From an uncultured Atopobium sp. (GTDB lineage: Bacteria; Actinomycetota; Coriobacteriia; Coriobacteriales; Atopobiaceae), in NCBI GenBank assembly GCA_947090525.1, contig CAMUON010000003.1, positions 1-64,000 on the forward strand: 64,000 nt of DNA, given 5' to 3'. Shown piece after piece: positions 43,707 through 52,747 of the stretch (its first letter is position 1; every line of letters begins with the position of its first letter). Both the position numbers and the translations under genes were made by a program. The notes under the pieces are model-generated. The model ran no database searches. It worked only from the letters and a program-made list of their open reading frames with translations, and was not told the origin of the DNA.

Positions 43707-46529
43707 TTACGCGTCTGCGCCTGCGTCCGCGCCCATGCATTCCTGGCAGCGCGCACAAAGATGCTCACTCGAAAGCTCGCGCCAGTTCCAGCAGCGCTCG
43801 CACTTCTCCCCACCTGCGCACACACAAGCGCAAGCGAGCTCATCTGCAGGTTTCAGCTCCACTTCAGAGCACACGAACGCTTCGCTCAAATCAAGGCCAG
43901 CATATTTCGTCAAACTATCAAACATCGCCTGCGGGCAAGAAAGAACAGCTTTTGTCGCCTGCGTGGTATTCTCGCTGATAGCCTGCTCGGCGCGGGCCTC
44001 CTCATACGCTTTTGTGTAGGCCTGACGTGCATCTACAAGCGCGGTATACGTCTCAAGGTACGGCTCGTATTCATCCTTCGACAGCGGCGCTTTGAACCAC
44101 GAAAGCAGCGCAGCAAACGCTTTGCCTTCTGTGAGGGAAGAAGGCATGTGCGCGAGCGCTTCGTCTGTCGTAAACGGAAGAATGGGTTGCAAATCTCTCA
44201 CGAGCATAGAAAGCAGATACGACCAGGTCGTAAGCGCACTTCTACGCGGCAGAGAATCCTTTTTGTCGCAGTAAACGCGATCCTTCGTTGCATTGAGATA
44301 GCCCTGAGACAGCTCGCATACCACATAGTCATAAAGCACGCGATAGACCTGATTGAAGCGGTAGTTTTTGTAGCAGCGCGTCACGAGATCGTGAACCTCA
44401 CAGCTCCTTGCCAATACAAGCTTATCGTAGGCGGTAAGTTCATCAAAGGGAAGGCCATCTTGTTCGAGATCAAACGCGTCTTCGAGCTCACCCAAAAGAA
44501 AACGAATGGTGTTTCTGAAGTGGCGATATGCGTTTGAAACGTGAGACAAAATGTCATCGTCGCAGGAAACATCTACACTCGTATCGGAAGACGCTACCCA
44601 CAAACGAATGATATCGGCACCTTGCGTCGCGCAGACCTTATTGGGGTCGATAACGTTACCCAAGCTCTTGCTCATCTTGCGACCCTGGCCATCGAGGGTA
44701 AATCCTTGCGAGACAACTGCCTTGTACGGAGCCATGTCATACGCCCCAACTGAAGTCATGAGCGAGCTCATAAACCAGCCGCGGTGCTGATCCGACCCTT
44801 CCAAGTACATATCTGCAGGGAATTGCAGCTCGGGGCGGTGTTTGCACACGGCTGTGTGAGAAACGCCAGAGTCCCACCACACGTCGAGAATATCGGTATT
44901 GACCTTGAGATTGTGCGAGCCACATGCTTCGCAGACACAATACTCGCCTAAGAATTCTTGAGGATCAGAAGAGAACCATGCATCGCTGCCGCACGCTCGG
45001 AAGAGCTCGATCGTTTTGTCGAGCGTATGGTCGTTCATGACAAGCGCACCGCAATCGCAGCAGCTAAATGCAGGAATAGGCACACCCCAGTTGCGCTGAC
45101 GTGAAATGCACCAGTCGGGGCGGTTTTCTACCATGGAACCGATACGCTTACGCGCGTGATCAGGATAAAAGGTAACCGATGCGAGCTCCTTTGAGGCTTC
45201 TCCTCTAAGGTCGGTCTTGTCCATTGACACAAACCACTGGCTCGTTGCGCGGAAAATGACCGGCTTTTTGCAGCGCCAGCAGTGTGGATAGGAGTGGTTG
45301 ATATCTTCGTGAAGAATGAGGGTATGACGTTTTTTGAGCCAATCGATAACGACGGGATTTGCATCAACAACACTCATGCCCGAGAACGGACCACCTGTGC
45401 CAATGCCGTCTCCCTCATAGAAGCAGCCGTTATCATCGACCGGCATCACAACAGGAATACCAAATTTCATGCCGGCGATATAGTCGTCCACACCATGTCC
45501 AGGAGCAGAGTGAACAACACCGGTACCATCATCGAGCGTAACGTAATCAGCGTAAATAAATTCGCCCGTCTCGCCTTGGTCGCCAAAGATTGGAAGCTTG
45601 TAACGCGCGTGCGCAAGTTCTTTTCCGCTTGCGTGCCAGGTGCTTCCATCTGCGTTTTGCGCAAGCTCAAAGGAATCATAGCCAAATTTCTTGCAGCAGC
45701 GCTCAACCAAGGCTTCCGCCATGATTTCGCAGCGGCCATCTACAACGACAGCAACGTATGTAGCTTCGGGATGAAGGATAACGCAGTCGTCCGCAGGCAA
45801 GGTCCAAGGAGTCGTTGTCCAAATGTCGACCCATAGATTGTTTGCGTACGCTTCGAGCCCCTGAGGGCAGGTGCACATCTCGAAGCGGACAAAAATTGCC
45901 GGCGAAACTTCGTCGGAATATTCGATTTCGGCTTCGGAAAGTGCAGTATGGCAATACATACACCAGTGAACAGGCTTCCTACCTCGGTAAATAGCACCCT
46001 TGTCGTAGATTTTCTTAAAAATCTCAATATCGGTGGCATCGTAGTCGTGCGTGTATGTGAGGTAAGGATCGTCCCATTTAGCCAACACACCCAGACGTTT
46101 AAAGCCTAGACGCTGCGTGTCGACTTGCTCAACTGCAAGTTTTCGACAAAGCTCACGAATTTTTGTCGTGGGAAGCTGATTGAATTTTTCGGACCCGAGC
46201 ATCTGCTCTACCTTATGCTCAATCGGCTGACCATGGCAGTCCCAACCAGGAACAAAGGGGGTTTGAAAGCCCTGCATTGACCAAAAACGATTGATAATAT
46301 CTTTAGAAATTTTGTTGAGCGCATGGCCGAGGTGAATGGGACCGTTTGCATAAGGAGGGCCATCGTGCAAAACAAATTTTTCATGACCCTCGTTTTGCTT
46401 CATGAGGAGCTCATATACCTTGTTTTCTTCCCAGGTTTTGAGGCGCGCAGGCTCATTTTGAGCAAGAGATGCACGCATTGCAAAACTTGTTTTGGGGAGA
46501 TTCATCGTGTGTTTGTATTCGTTTGCCAC
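43707..46529 (-). CDS. ileS: Isoleucyl-tRNA synthetase
   Basis: Class I synthetase, 940 residues, with HIGH as PYANGPIHLGHALNK near residue 60, the CP1 editing domain, KMSKS as GRKMSKSLGNVI near residue 600, and a C-terminal zinc site CERCWNW...CARC. Two Cys pairs flanking LNGWRKP-like sequence are also present. It ends in a short MGADAGADA tail made by a hexameric repeat. The GTG start follows AAAGGATAGTATC. A structured T-box-like leader precedes the gene. Confidence 0.97.
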   Translation of the reverse strand: MANEYKHTMNLPKTSFAMRASLAQNEPARLKTWEENKVYELLMKQNEGHEKFVLHDGPPYANGPIHLGHALNKISKDIINRFWSMQGFQTPFVPGWDCHGQPIEHKVEQMLGSEKFNQLPTTKIRELCRKLAVEQVDTQRLGFKRLGVLAKWDDPYLTYTHDYDATDIEIFKKIYDKGAIYRGRKPVHWCMYCHTALSEAEIEYSDEVSPAIFVRFEMCTCPQGLEAYANNLWVDIWTTTPWTLPADDCVILHPEATYVAVVVDGRCEIMAEALVERCCKKFGYDSFELAQNADGSTWHASGKELAHARYKLPIFGDQGETGEFIYADYVTLDDGTGVVHSAPGHGVDDYIAGMKFGIPVVMPVDDNGCFYEGDGIGTGGPFSGMSVVDANPVVIDWLKKRHTLILHEDINHSYPHCWRCKKPVIFRATSQWFVSMDKTDLRGEASKELASVTFYPDHARKRIGSMVENRPDWCISRQRNWGVPIPAFSCCDCGALVMNDHTLDKTIELFRACGSDAWFSSDPQEFLGEYCVCEACGSHNLKVNTDILDVWWDSGVSHTAVCKHRPELQFPADMYLEGSDQHRGWFMSSLMTSVGAYDMAPYKAVVSQGFTLDGQGRKMSKSLGNVIDPNKVCATQGADIIRLWVASSDTSVDVSCDDDILSHVSNAYRHFRNTIRFLLGELEDAFDLEQDGLPFDELTAYDKLVLARSCEVHDLVTRCYKNYRFNQVYRVLYDYVVCELSQGYLNATKDRVYCDKKDSLPRRSALTTWSYLLSMLVRDLQPILPFTTDEALAHMPSSLTEGKAFAALLSWFKAPLSKDEYEPYLETYTALVDARQAYTKAYEEARAEQAISENTTQATKAVLSCPQAMFDSLTKYAGLDLSEAFVCSEVELKPADELACACVCAGGEKCERCWNWRELSSEHLCARCQECMGADAGADA

Positions 46530-46566
46530 GATACTATCCTTTCATTGTGAGCGCTCGTGTACACAC

Positions 46567-46604
46567 AAAAAGCGCCCGCCCCCTTGCTGGGACGAAGCGC
46601 TTTT
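46567..46604 (-). terminator. Leader terminator before ileS
   Basis: AAAAGCGCTTCGTCCC pairs throughout (with a few G-U) with GGGGGCGGGCGCTTTTT around a short AGCA loop, forming a strong stem followed by a U run, about 40 bases before the ileS start. Its 5' arm is shared with the antiterminator. Confidence 0.85.
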
Positions 46605-46860
46605 GATTCGTATCACTTCGCATATAACCCAGCGAGCAGACATGGTGAATAATCCGCTGTACTCGGCTGACCGCTATCGAGGGTCATTCCCGGTGAAAAC
46701 TACTGAAATACAAGGATCGTTCGATGTGCGCGTTTGCGCAGACAACGGCTTGTATTCGTTTGCCTTCACAGCTCCGAGGGGATATTTTGCATGTATAACT
46801 CGCAACATCTCAGCAACCGTTGCTCTCTGTAGAGCAGGGGCATACAAAACCTGTCCTCAT
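46567..46860 (-). promoter_or_regulatory. T-box-like tRNA-Ile responsive leader of ileS
   Basis: Read on the minus strand, stem I is recognisable: ATGAGGACAG at the base pairing with GAGCTGT, a TGTATG/CATGCA helix, and a distal AGAGAGCAAC.GGTTGCTGAGA element. The specifier strand AAATATCCCC puts an ATC (Ile) codon at 46781-46783, just before CGGAGCTG. An antiterminator follows, with stems GCTGGG/CCCAGC and CGAAG/CTTCG, competing with the terminator at 46567-46604. The side bulge that should read TGGNACC reads TTATATG (46621-46627), which cannot pair with the tRNA end in the known way. A TATAGT box at 46878-46883 may be the -10. Confidence 0.72.
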
Positions 46861-47022
46861 CAACGCTTTACGCTTCACTATAACATAGAACTATGGTGAA
46901 AGGGCGGAAGCAAAAAAACGTAACAGAGAATAAATATGCACAAGTGCCTCACGCAGAGCCGATGCAATGGTGCACGCACGGACACGCATCTACGCCCACG
47001 CACCGCTCGCGTGCGCAAGGAT

Positions 47023-47832
47023 TTAAGAAATTTCCTCGTGTAATTTGTACACCGACTGACGTGCCCCATAGAGCCCATGCTTATGAATATATCCGCTTAC
47101 GGTATCGGGCGTAAGATAGCGCAACGACTCTTCGCGCCTCACGCGATCGCGCAAGTAACTCGATGAAATAGAAAGCGCTGGCACTTCAAGATAACGCACG
47201 TCAAGCGACATATTTGCGCGCTCAATCACCGCACGAGCCTGGTTGAGGTCATAACCCGGCCGCGTTGCTGCAACAAGCGTACACGCAGAAGAAATATGAC
47301 GCACATGATGCCAATTGACAATTTCTGCGATAGCATCAGCGCCGGTGATAAAAAACAGAGACACATTTTCTGGGTAGTACGCACGCAACAAGCGCAACGT
47401 CGTTGCAGTATACGTAATCCCCTTACGCGAAATTTCGAAGCGCGATGCCACAAAATGCGGATTATCGGCCGTGGCAAGAAGGGTCATCGCATAGCGATCT
47501 TCAGCAGAAGACACGTTATTTTTTTGCTTAAAAGCAGGAGACCCGCACGGCATAAACGCCACAAGATCAAGACCCAACACATCGTAGGCCGTTTCTGCAG
47601 CTACAAGGTGACCAAGGTGGATAGGATCAAAGGTTCCGCCCATAATGCCGAGCCGATAGGTTTTCTTAGGGTTTTGCCCCAAAATTGGCAATTCCCCCGT
47701 ATCAAAGGCATGTTTTAAGAGCTTCGCCTCATCTTCCGAGACTTGAGCATCAGAACCAAACGTGCTCGTATGAAGCACATGCGGTAAAAAATCAGCAACT
47801 TCTCGCCCTACAAAGGGAATGCGCACGCTCAT
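47023..47832 (-). CDS. nadD: Nicotinate-nucleotide adenylyltransferase
   Basis: Makes deamido-NAD from nicotinate mononucleotide. The nucleotidyltransferase core starts with GIMGGTFDPIHLGHL and ends with SISSSYLRDRVRR. From the ATG that overlaps the proA stop (ATGA) the protein has 269 residues, with about 60 residues before the core that are not found in most NadD proteins. Order obg-proB-proA-nadD is a common actinobacterial arrangement. Confidence 0.94.
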   Translation of the reverse strand: MSVRIPFVGREVADFLPHVLHTSTFGSDAQVSEDEAKLLKHAFDTGELPILGQNPKKTYRLGIMGGTFDPIHLGHLVAAETAYDVLGLDLVAFMPCGSPAFKQKNNVSSAEDRYAMTLLATADNPHFVASRFEISRKGITYTATTLRLLRAYYPENVSLFFITGADAIAEIVNWHHVRHISSACTLVAATRPGYDLNQARAVIERANMSLDVRYLEVPALSISSSYLRDRVRREESLRYLTPDTVSGYIHKHGLYGARQSVYKLHEEIS

Positions 47833-49106
47833 CGTATTTGTCCATCCCCCATGAGCAGGTATTTTGTGGTCGTCAACGCAAAAGCACCCATGGGGCCGCG
47901 CGCATGCAGCTTTTGCGTAGAAATGCCGATCTCTGCGCCCATGCCGAAGCATCCTCCATCGGTAAAACGAGTGGACGCATTCACATACACGGCCGCCGCA
48001 TCAACGCGTGCGCAAAAGCTTTGAGCTGCACGGAAATCATTGGTAAGAATTGCCTCGGAATGGCCAGTGCCATAGCGGTTGATATGCGCAATCGCCTCAT
48101 CAAGACCAGAAACCACCCGCACGCTCAAAATCAGATCAAGGTATTCCCTTCCCCAATCTTCTTCGTCAGCCGACGCGATAGAAAAGCCCTTAGCCTTTGC
48201 TATCTCTTGCGTGCGCGCACATCCACGTACCTCTACCTGCTGAGACACCAAAGCCTTGAGAAGAACAGGCAATGCTTTCTCCGCAACAGCTTCGTCTACA
48301 AGAAGTGATTCACAGGCATTGCACACGCCTGGCCGCGAACATTTTGCATTTATGAGTATGCGTGCAGCACGTTCTAAATCCTCATCCGAAGCATAGGAAG
48401 CGTGCAGGTAGATGTGACAATTTCCCACGCCTGTTTCGATTGTAGGAATAGTTGCATGCTGCACTACCGATTGAATAAGCCGGGCACTTCCGCGGGGGAT
48501 TAGTAGATCAATAGATTCTCTGCAGCGCATCAGAGTTTGCGTTTCCTCATGAGACGTTGCCATGATGTATTGGATCGCATCGGGAGTGGCTTGAGCTTGT
48601 CTAAGTCCTTCTTTACAGATCTCAGAAAGTGCGGCACAGGAGTGTTTAGCAGCGGATCCTCCTTTGAGAACCGCAGCATTTCCGCTTTTTATACAAAGCG
48701 CAAACGCATCAATAGTGACATTGGGCCGAGCTTCATAGATGACACACACAACACCCATAGGCACGGCAATTTGTTGCATATGAATGCCCGAAGCCAGAAC
48801 AGATCCCCCAACCACTCGTCCCAAGGGATCAGGCTGGCGAGAGATTTCTTCGAGTGAAGACGCCATATCTTCGAGGCGTGCAGGCGTGAGTCGGAGACGA
48901 TCGATAAGGCCTTCGCTCATATGCGCCTCGCGAGCAGCCGCAAGATCGAGCGCATTAGCTTTGAGCACCGCATCCGCACGATCTCTCAGCACACGAGCTG
49001 TACAAAGAAGGATATGCGAGCGCGCATCACATGACAAGAGAGAAAGCTCATGCGATGCTTTTTTGGCAGCAGCCGCTTGCTCAAGAACAGAAGATACAGA
49101 CGCCAT
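47829..49106 (-). CDS. proA: Glutamate-5-semialdehyde dehydrogenase (gamma-glutamyl phosphate reductase)
   Basis: Second enzyme of proline synthesis, reducing gamma-glutamyl phosphate. 425 residues with the aldehyde dehydrogenase fold; the catalytic Cys lies in KCSRPGVCNACESLL near residue 260, and GVVCVIYEARPNVT and GLIPRGSA-like (LLIPRGSARL) motifs are present. ATG at 49106 follows AAAGGTTTGAT. It is coupled to nadD by a four-base overlap. Confidence 0.96.
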   Translation of the reverse strand: MASVSSVLEQAAAAKKASHELSLLSCDARSHILLCTARVLRDRADAVLKANALDLAAAREAHMSEGLIDRLRLTPARLEDMASSLEEISRQPDPLGRVVGGSVLASGIHMQQIAVPMGVVCVIYEARPNVTIDAFALCIKSGNAAVLKGGSAAKHSCAALSEICKEGLRQAQATPDAIQYIMATSHEETQTLMRCRESIDLLIPRGSARLIQSVVQHATIPTIETGVGNCHIYLHASYASDEDLERAARILINAKCSRPGVCNACESLLVDEAVAEKALPVLLKALVSQQVEVRGCARTQEIAKAKGFSIASADEEDWGREYLDLILSVRVVSGLDEAIAHINRYGTGHSEAILTNDFRAAQSFCARVDAAAVYVNASTRFTDGGCFGMGAEIGISTQKLHARGPMGAFALTTTKYLLMGDGQIR

Positions 49107-49211
49107 ATCAAACCTTTCGGGCAACGTATGGAACGGACGAGCACAGTAAAACGCGCGCGCTCTCAGCTACAAGATGCGAACTCCAAGAACACACAGAGTA
49201 CACCCAAAACA

Positions 49212-50336
49212 CTAAAAGAGTAGCATTTCATCCTTGTGAATAGCAACATCTGTTGCATGATCAGGCATAAAACGTGCGATAACGGTAAGCTTGAGACCGC
49301 GAACTTTGAGCAATTCATCGGAAGAATAGCGAATAATGCCGCGGGCAAGAAGTGTTTGTGAGCTATCACAGACGTTCACTACATCGCCTGCCTGGAAACT
49401 ACCCGTAACCTGCGTAATGCCTACTGGCAAAAGCGAGCTTGAGCGCTCAAGAAGTGCCTCTTTTGCGCCATCGTCGATCGTGATCGTACCTTGCACCAAT
49501 CCGGCAAGCCCAATCCAAAGATTGCGGGCATGGGCAGAAGGCGCATCTGCCTTGGGCTCGAAGGTCGTAGCCGAGATACTATGCGCGGCTACCTGCGCAA
49601 GGGCGTGAGGGTTTCGCCCATTGCAAATAATGGTCGGAATGCCTGCTGCCATAGCAGCTTGCGCAGCAAAAATTTTGGTAGACATCCCGCCCGTGCCTAC
49701 AAGGGAAGTGGATCCGGTTGCAGAAGCAATGATCTCAGGTGTGATTTCATGCACCGTATCGATGTGCTGAGCACCTGGATCAAGCTGGGGATTTGCCGTA
49801 TAGAGCCCATCTACATCGGTAAAAATAATGTAGCGCTCGGCGTGAACAAGCGTAGACACAATAGCGCCCAAGGTATCGTTATCGCCAAAGGTAAATTCAG
49901 CAACGCTCGTGGTATCGTTTTCGTTGATGATAGGCACGGCTCCAAGCTCAAGAAGGCGGCCAAGAGTAGTACGCGCGTTCAAATATCCCGCGCGATCGCA
50001 GAGGTCGCGACGGGTAAGAAGCACTTGACCAGAACTGATGCCAAAAGACGCAAGCGCTTGCGCATAAACCTCGGTAAGCACTGCCTGGCCCGCAGCTGCT
50101 GCAGCCTGAAGTGTGGGTATGTCATGCGGGCGACTTGAAAGGCCAAGACGCTTCATGCCAGCTGCCACAGCTCCTGAAGATACCACAATGACCTTTTTTT
50201 GCTGCTTCATGAGATCAGAAATGTCTTGGCAGAGGGCAAAGATATACGCTTCGTCTACTTCACCATGCGCATCTACCAAGGTAGATGAGCCAATTTTGAC
50301 GACATATATGCCTTCAAGATCGATAACGTCTTGCAC
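49212..50336 (-). CDS. proB: Glutamate 5-kinase
   Basis: First enzyme of proline synthesis. 374 residues: an amino-acid kinase domain with VVKIGSSTLV at the start, VVSSGAVAAGM, INENDTT and GTGGMSTKI, then a C-terminal PUA domain. Feedback inhibition by proline acts on this enzyme in characterised bacteria. It sits between obg and proA, separated from each by short gaps. Confidence 0.96.
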   Translation of the reverse strand: MQDVIDLEGIYVVKIGSSTLVDAHGEVDEAYIFALCQDISDLMKQQKKVIVVSSGAVAAGMKRLGLSSRPHDIPTLQAAAAAGQAVLTEVYAQALASFGISSGQVLLTRRDLCDRAGYLNARTTLGRLLELGAVPIINENDTTSVAEFTFGDNDTLGAIVSTLVHAERYIIFTDVDGLYTANPQLDPGAQHIDTVHEITPEIIASATGSTSLVGTGGMSTKIFAAQAAMAAGIPTIICNGRNPHALAQVAAHSISATTFEPKADAPSAHARNLWIGLAGLVQGTITIDDGAKEALLERSSSLLPVGITQVTGSFQAGDVVNVCDSSQTLLARGIIRYSSDELLKVRGLKLTVIARFMPDHATDVAIHKDEMLLF

Positions 50337-50401
50337 GAACGCGCTCCTTAGTGTTGGTGTTTGGTTTGTTGTTGGGTGTGACGCTTGGTTTGTTGTTTGA
50401 T

Positions 50402-51862
50402 TTATTGCTCGGTTTTTGTTTCAGCTTCGGATTCACTTGCGGCATCAGGTGCAAAACCCGCAGCATCAGGTGCAAATTCACTTTCAGATGCTGCTTCAGG
50501 CGCTGCTTGAGTTTCGGGATCATCAACACCCTCAAAGGTAAACGAATATCCCAAAATGCGTATCTCATCGCCCGCGCGAGCTCCGCGCTTCAAAAGTCGC
50601 TCATCGAGACCCAGCGAATCGAAACGTTTTTGCAGGTAGACAATGGCTTCATCGTTTTCAAAATCGGTTTGAATGACCATACGCTCGATTTCTTCACCCG
50701 TCACGCGCCAAATACCTTGAGATTCTTGCGTGATATAGACGGCATGCGCAAAGCGCTGACGCTTAAGCTCGAGCTCTTTGAGCGCAAGCTCATGAGCACG
50801 GGCGCGCGCGTTCATATCTTCAAGCAAGTCTTTGCGCAGCTCAGAAACTCGTGCGGCACATATCGAAATCAGTTTATCAATAGAAGTACCTACCAGCGCA
50901 CTTACCGCAATGAATTCATGGCCATCTTTTTTTGCTTCCTGCATAAGCGCTTGCACAGCTTCTTCGCTCCCGGGCATATCGCATTTATTGGCCACGACGA
51001 TTTGAGGACGCGCGGCAAGTTCTTCTGCATAGGCCTTGAGCTCGTGATTGATGGCATGATATGCATGGATGACATCTCCACCCAAAAGACCTTGCGATAC
51101 ATCAACGACGTGCAAAATCAAAGCCGAGCGCTCGATATGACGAAGGAAGGTGTATCCAAGTCCCTTTCCCTCGCTTGCGCCTTCAATAAGGCCGGGGACA
51201 TCGGCAACGACAAAGGAAAGGCCGCTTTTTGCCTGTACCATGCCTAAATTGGGGACGAGCGTTGTAAACGGATAATCGGCGATTTTTGGACGAGCAGCAC
51301 TCATGCGCGCAATAAGGGAGCTTTTGCCCACGCTTGGCATGCCCACCAGGCACGCATCGGCCAAAAGCTTCATCTCAAGCTCGATCCAGTGCTCACGAGC
51401 AGGCTCTCCTTTTTCAGCAAAGGCAGGCGAGCGGCGAACAGAGGTGACAAAATGAATATTACCGCGACCTCCATGGCCGCCCTCAGCAACAACGCATTCG
51501 TCATGAGGCGTTACAAGATCGCTGATCACGCGTGTAACTTCCATCGTTTGGGGATCGAGTTCTTTAACAAGGGTGCCTACCGGCACATCCAAAACCATAT
51601 CTGCGCCGTCACGACCGTGCTTGCGTGCACCTTGGCCGTGGGTTCCTCGTTCCGCGCGAAAATGATGCTTGAAACGATAGGCAACAAGGGAAGATACCTG
51701 GGGATTTGCGCGAAGAATAATATTGCCGCCTCTTCCTCCATCTCCCCCATCGGGCCCACCTTTGGGAACGAATGCTTCGCGGCGAAACGACATACATCCA
51801 GCTCCCCCATCGCCACCTTTGCAATTGATGCGACAAATATCGGTAAAGGTACTCGTGGGCAT
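50402..51862 (-). CDS. obg: GTPase Obg
   Basis: Essential ribosome-associated GTPase. 486 residues: an N-terminal glycine-rich Obg domain (CKGGDGGAGCMSFRRE), the G domain (GMPSVGKSS, DVPGLIEGAS, NKCD) and a C-terminal OCT domain (GIWRVTGEEIERMV). It ends in an acidic Ala/Glu/Ser-rich tail built from repeated FAPDAAS phrases. ATG at 51862 follows AAGGAGAATTC; an upstream extension lacks signals. Confidence 0.95.
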   Translation of the reverse strand: MPTSTFTDICRINCKGGDGGAGCMSFRREAFVPKGGPDGGDGGRGGNIILRANPQVSSLVAYRFKHHFRAERGTHGQGARKHGRDGADMVLDVPVGTLVKELDPQTMEVTRVISDLVTPHDECVVAEGGHGGRGNIHFVTSVRRSPAFAEKGEPAREHWIELEMKLLADACLVGMPSVGKSSLIARMSAARPKIADYPFTTLVPNLGMVQAKSGLSFVVADVPGLIEGASEGKGLGYTFLRHIERSALILHVVDVSQGLLGGDVIHAYHAINHELKAYAEELAARPQIVVANKCDMPGSEEAVQALMQEAKKDGHEFIAVSALVGTSIDKLISICAARVSELRKDLLEDMNARARAHELALKELELKRQRFAHAVYITQESQGIWRVTGEEIERMVIQTDFENDEAIVYLQKRFDSLGLDERLLKRGARAGDEIRILGYSFTFEGVDDPETQAAPEAASESEFAPDAAGFAPDAASESEAETKTEQ

Positions 51863-51985
51863 GAATTCTCCTTGAATAATGCGAAGCTGCAAAGGCGCTT
51901 CCGAAATGGCCGCACACAAGCGCACACACGTGCCCGCCCCGTGCGCTATACCTTAGCTCTTACAACTTCGCTACGAAACAGCTGT

Positions 51986-52747
51986 TTAAGACAATAGTAA
52001 AGGGAGGAAAAGGCTCAAAGCGACTAAAATGAGAGAAACAAGAAAAAGCACACCATCAAACGCGGCAAAAGGATAGCGTTTGTAGGAAGACGTGGCATCG
52101 CGCAAATAAAAGCCGCGTGCCTCAGCAGCAAGCGCCGACGTATCGGCTTTGCGCACCGAAAGCACAAGCAAGGGCACCACAAGCGGCATCATGAGCCAGA
52201 GCTTCTTAAAAGGATTTTTTGTATCAAATTGGACGCCGCGTGCCGCTTGAGCTTCGGTAATTTGTTTCATTTCGTACGAGAAAATAGGCACAAAGCGAAG
52301 CGCCGTCATAATGGTAAAGGCATAGCAATAGGGAATGTGAAGATGCTCAACCGCTGCATTTGAAAGGTCGGTGAGCTTGGTAATCGTAAGCATACTCACA
52401 AGCGGGAGCGCAAAACAAAAGAGCTTAAGGCTTGTCCGAATGCCACTCACGAGCCCTTTTTGGCTGATCCACAAAAAGATGTGCTCATCTGCTTGTGCAA
52501 GAAGTGTTTGAAAAACAAACATCACACACGCAAGTACAAACACCGCACGCACAAGCGGCAACAGGGGACGAAGTATGCCGATTGCACACATCATAGCTAT
52601 GATTAACAGGGCATATGCTCCCAACAGCCAAAGACTCTGTGAAAAGAAACACGCCAGGACAAAGGCGAGCGCGAGCGCAAGCTTGGCAAGAGGATTTGCC
52701 TTGTGCATACAAGTTGTACCTGCATGATAGCTTAATAATGAATTCAT
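51986..52747 (-). CDS. ecfT: ECF transporter transmembrane (T) component
   Basis: 253-residue membrane scaffold of an energy-coupling factor importer, with five or six hydrophobic segments. It carries the two coupling motifs expected in EcfT, written here as QAARGVQF and AEARGFYL, which dock into the ATPase. It begins four bases inside the ATPase gene; the S component lies upstream of that. The genes form a dedicated three-gene (group I) ECF cassette. Confidence 0.92.
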   Translation of the reverse strand: MNSLLSYHAGTTCMHKANPLAKLALALAFVLACFFSQSLWLLGAYALLIIAMMCAIGILRPLLPLVRAVFVLACVMFVFQTLLAQADEHIFLWISQKGLVSGIRTSLKLFCFALPLVSMLTITKLTDLSNAAVEHLHIPYCYAFTIMTALRFVPIFSYEMKQITEAQAARGVQFDTKNPFKKLWLMMPLVVPLLVLSVRKADTSALAAEARGFYLRDATSSYKRYPFAAFDGVLFLVSLILVALSLFLPLLLS

